Below are positions 38,175 through 39,760 of a stretch of 39,760 nt of DNA, one piece after another. The translations under genes were made by a program, and so were the position numbers. Source of the DNA: Candidatus Iainarchaeum sp. GTDB lineage: Archaea > Iainarchaeota > Iainarchaeia > Iainarchaeales > UBA10191. Numbering within the stretch: the first letter of the stretch is position 1; each line of letters starts with the position of its first letter. The notes below the pieces were generated by a model. That model worked only from the letters and a program-made list of their open reading frames with translations, ran no database searches and was not told the DNA's origin. The stretch covers positions 1 through 39,760 of the forward strand of contig JAUSFL010000049.1 in assembly GCA_030649735.1 (NCBI GenBank). The letters run 5' to 3'.

Positions 38175-38250
38175 TGCTTTAGTTTGGAGCAGTAGGTAGA
38201 GCACCCGACTGTTAATCGGGCGGTCGGTGGTTCAAGTCCACCCTCGGGCG
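38139..38250 (+). tRNA. tRNA-Asn (GUU) with D-loop intron
   Basis: Exons 38139-38153 and 38193-38250 join to a normal tRNA. The acceptor is GCCCGGG/CTCGGGC and the D arm is GCTC-AGTAGGTA-GAGC. The anticodon arm is CCCGA-CTGTTAA-TCGGG (GTT at 38211-38213) and the T arm is GGTGG-TTCAAGT-CCACC; discriminator G, no CCA encoded. A 39-nt insert sits in the D-loop after position 15. Without removal the D arm cannot form properly. A T-rich stretch follows at 38251-38257. The recombinase gene starts 52 bp downstream. Confidence 0.9.
38154..38192 (+). other. tRNA intron with bulge-helix-bulge fold
   Basis: GCTC (38148-38151, exon 1) pairs with GAGC (38187-38190, intron) as the 4-bp central helix. It is flanked by two 3-nt bulges AGA (38152-38154) and AGT (38191-38193). 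The inner stem is CAAAT/GTTTG (38155-38159 with 38182-38186), and beyond it AGCGTT/GATGCT closes an AAAT loop. Splicing endonuclease cuts after the second base of each bulge. That gives exactly AG^A and AG^T, restoring the canonical D-loop. The outer helix is weak, so this is a relaxed motif. Confidence 0.75.
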
Positions 38251-38302
38251 CTTTTCCCTTAAGTTCATTTTAAAGCTCTTTGCTCGCGTGCTATATGTAA
38301 CT

Positions 38303-39505
38303 ATGGATGATATACACAACTATGATGCCAAGCTCAACTTTTACATGCGGAAAATCAGTGAAGATACAGAGATATCTGCACTCACAAAAAGCACATTGCT
38401 TGAATACCGAGAATCATTATCAGGCAAGGCAACTCCAACTATTTGGAAAAACCTGCAAGTAATGTACGCAATTTCCAAGAAGCTAAAGAAAGAATTCAAG
38501 GATGCCTCAAAAAAAGACATTGACAAACTAGCCAATGAAATAAACTCTAACGATAAACTAACGCCTTACACCAAGCAAAAATACTTGATTTGCCTAAAGC
38601 GTTTTTACCGTTGCATTTATGGCATGCCTAAAGGCCAGTATCCAATTCAAGTTTTGGCTTTAGAAACAACTGTTTCCAGAAGCAGGCAAAGACTGCCTGA
38701 AGACTTGCTTGAGCCATTCGAAGTCAAGAAAATCATTAGTGTTGCAATGAACTCTCGTGACAGGTGCTTTGTTTCACTGCTTTTTGACTTGGGCTGCAGG
38801 ATTGGCGAGCTCGCGTCCATTGACATTAAGCACATTGAAGACAAGGAAGACTATGTTCTGGTCACAATGCCGCGCGGAAAAAACGGCCCGCACAAACTGC
38901 CAATAATTAATTCCCGCCCGTACATTCTTGAATGGCTTTCAAAGCACCCAAAACTTGACGGCGCCAACAGCCCATTATTCATTGAATTAGGAACACGCAA
39001 AGCCAAGGATCGAATGAGCTATCCCGCCATGAGGAAAATGCTGATGGTTTTAATGAGACGGTCTGGCTTGCAAAAACCAGTCAACCCGCACCATTGGCGG
39101 CATTCTGCAGCAACACTTTACGCCCGTCACTTTAGCGAGAAATCATTGGATGAATGGTTTACTTGGGGTTCTGACAAAACTAATCACAAGTACATTCACA
39201 TGTCGGGGTTAAAACTTTTGGACGAGTACTTAAAATTTTACAACAGCAGTGAAAACGTTTTGCGGATAATCAGATGCAAGTCTTGCAGCACAATTAATGA
39301 AGGAGTCCTGGAATACTGCAAGAAATGCAATTCTGCGCTCTTGCAAAAAACCATTATTTCGGGTGAAGAAAAAGAAAAAAAAGACGAAAAAGCATTGGAA
39401 TACTTGCAGTCAATGATTGTCGAAATAAAACAATTACAAGACAAAGGCATTGATTTGCAGAAATTCAACCAATTCATAGGACAATGGGCAAAAACACCAA
39501 AATAG
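38303..39505 (+). CDS. Tyrosine recombinase (Xer/integrase) with C-terminal zinc ribbon
   Basis: This 400-residue protein has an N-terminal SAM-like core-binding domain (about 1-120). The catalytic domain carries the full set: Arg in LGCRIGELASI, Lys in RGKNGPHKLPI, H-x-x-R in NPHHWRHSAATLYA, Trp in FTWGSDKT at the His/Trp position and the nucleophile Tyr in NHKYIHMSG. A C-x2-C/C-x2-C zinc ribbon (CKSCSTINEGVLEYCKKC) and a coiled tail follow, typical of archaeal integrase-like recombinases. It is either a chromosome-dimer resolvase or an integrase; position 52 bp after a tRNA favours the second. ATG 38303 is preferred to GTG 38288, with TATA-like ATTTTAAAGC about 25 bp upstream. Confidence 0.92.
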   Translation: MDDIHNYDAKLNFYMRKISEDTEISALTKSTLLEYRESLSGKATPTIWKNLQVMYAISKKLKKEFKDASKKDIDKLANEINSNDKLTPYTKQKYLICLKRFYRCIYGMPKGQYPIQVLALETTVSRSRQRLPEDLLEPFEVKKIISVAMNSRDRCFVSLLFDLGCRIGELASIDIKHIEDKEDYVLVTMPRGKNGPHKLPIINSRPYILEWLSKHPKLDGANSPLFIELGTRKAKDRMSYPAMRKMLMVLMRRSGLQKPVNPHHWRHSAATLYARHFSEKSLDEWFTWGSDKTNHKYIHMSGLKLLDEYLKFYNSSENVLRIIRCKSCSTINEGVLEYCKKCNSALLQKTIISGEEKEKKDEKALEYLQSMIVEIKQLQDKGIDLQKFNQFIGQWAKTPK

Positions 39506-39760
39506 TCATTTTCCCAAAACGCAAATTGTTCTTTTTGTTTTTCTTTTTTCCCCGCCAACCACGATTGTTTTATTCTGGTCATCCACTATCGGATGCTCTT
39601 CATGGCCAGGGTATTCAAAAGCAGCAAGCAATTCACCATACAGTACTCCACAAACTTCATTGACTCTAATAATATCGCCGTTGCCGGCTTCCACGTCAAT
39701 AATTGCAAAACGATTACTGTCAGTCAAGTCAAAGCCTTGCTTTGCAGAAATCACGCACTT
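39506..39760 (-). CDS. Unknown protein, C-terminal part (5' end outside window)
   Basis: The frame is open to the window edge and ends immediately after the recombinase stop (tail-to-tail, no spacer). A GTG at 39754 is a possible start, but codons continue upstream. The 84 visible residues look beta-rich (RFAIIDVEAGNGDIIRVNEVCGVLYGELLAAFEYPG, NKTIVVGGEKRKTKRTICVLG). No family recognised. Confidence 0.5.
   Translation of the reverse strand, partial: KCVISAKQGFDLTDSNRFAIIDVEAGNGDIIRVNEVCGVLYGELLAAFEYPGHEEHPIVDDQNKTIVVGGEKRKTKRTICVLGK

Noticed and set aside
1..39760. CRISPR arrays, insertion sequences and 16S/23S/5S rRNA
   Set aside because: I saw no regularly spaced repeats, no transposase-like protein and no rRNA sequence in the window.

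Overview
The window is a gene-dense piece of an archaeal chromosome, most likely from a DPANN-type or other uncultivated small-genome lineage (a Diapherotrites/Micrarchaeota-like placement is a guess). Evidence for Archaea seen directly: ribosomal proteins eL40 and eL41, a complete 7S SRP RNA with archaeal sequence landmarks, FEN1 flap endonuclease with a PIP box, a UbiA-type archaeal lipid prenyltransferase, an MBF1-type zinc-ribbon/HTH protein, an Lrp regulator next to glutamine synthetase, and a tRNA interrupted by an intron with a bulge-helix-bulge fold. Most genes have an AT-rich TATA-like element about 22-30 nt before the start codon, so leaderless mRNAs appear to be the rule. I used this to choose several starts.

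Layout. 1-1412: end of an unknown gene and a GT4 glycosyltransferase. 1550-5650: an accessory island of toxin/antitoxin-like modules on a compact 4 kb (HTH + DUF7718-like pair, winged-helix/Fic divergent pair, HEPN + nucleotidyltransferase pair, RelE + RHH-like antitoxin pair), followed by a broken duplicate of the nucleotidyltransferase gene. 5681-8886: a large secreted Gln/Asn/Pro-rich protein, a GT2 glycosyltransferase and eL41. 8992-13715: a nucleotide-pool cleaning pair (DNPH1-like + DUF84 NTPase), a DUF2207-like membrane protein, a flavin reductase-like protein and an ABC-F ATPase. 13823-17377: rhodanese, Lrp, glutamine synthetase and a J-domain protein. 17442-20054: a lipoprotein with a recent internal duplication, a 28-codon micro-ORF, tRNA-Glu, eL40 and an HD-domain protein. 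20237-28193: DUF4139 protein, membrane LonC-like protease, UbiA prenyltransferase with a COG1395-type regulator, orphan proteins and a second RelE module. 28236-34885: FEN1, a candidate structured ncRNA, MBF1 with a site-2 protease, glutamate dehydrogenase, a circularly permuted GTPase and a ferredoxin. 34954-39760: an FtsZ with altered signature loops, a very basic orphan protein, the SRP RNA, an HTH-nuclease whose 3' end overlaps an intron-containing tRNA-Asn, a tyrosine recombinase and a partial gene.

The genes together cover nitrogen assimilation (Lrp, GS, GDH), membrane proteolysis (S2P, LonC), translation (eL40, eL41, SRP RNA, two tRNAs, ABC-F, GTPase) and cell division (FtsZ). The most interesting items are the tRNA-Asn D-loop intron whose predicted excision restores a perfect tRNA while its first exon and part of the intron also encode the end of a nuclease, the FtsZ with substitutions in both catalytic loops, the toxin island with a decayed paralogue and operator-like repeats, and a structured RNA candidate upstream of MBF1.
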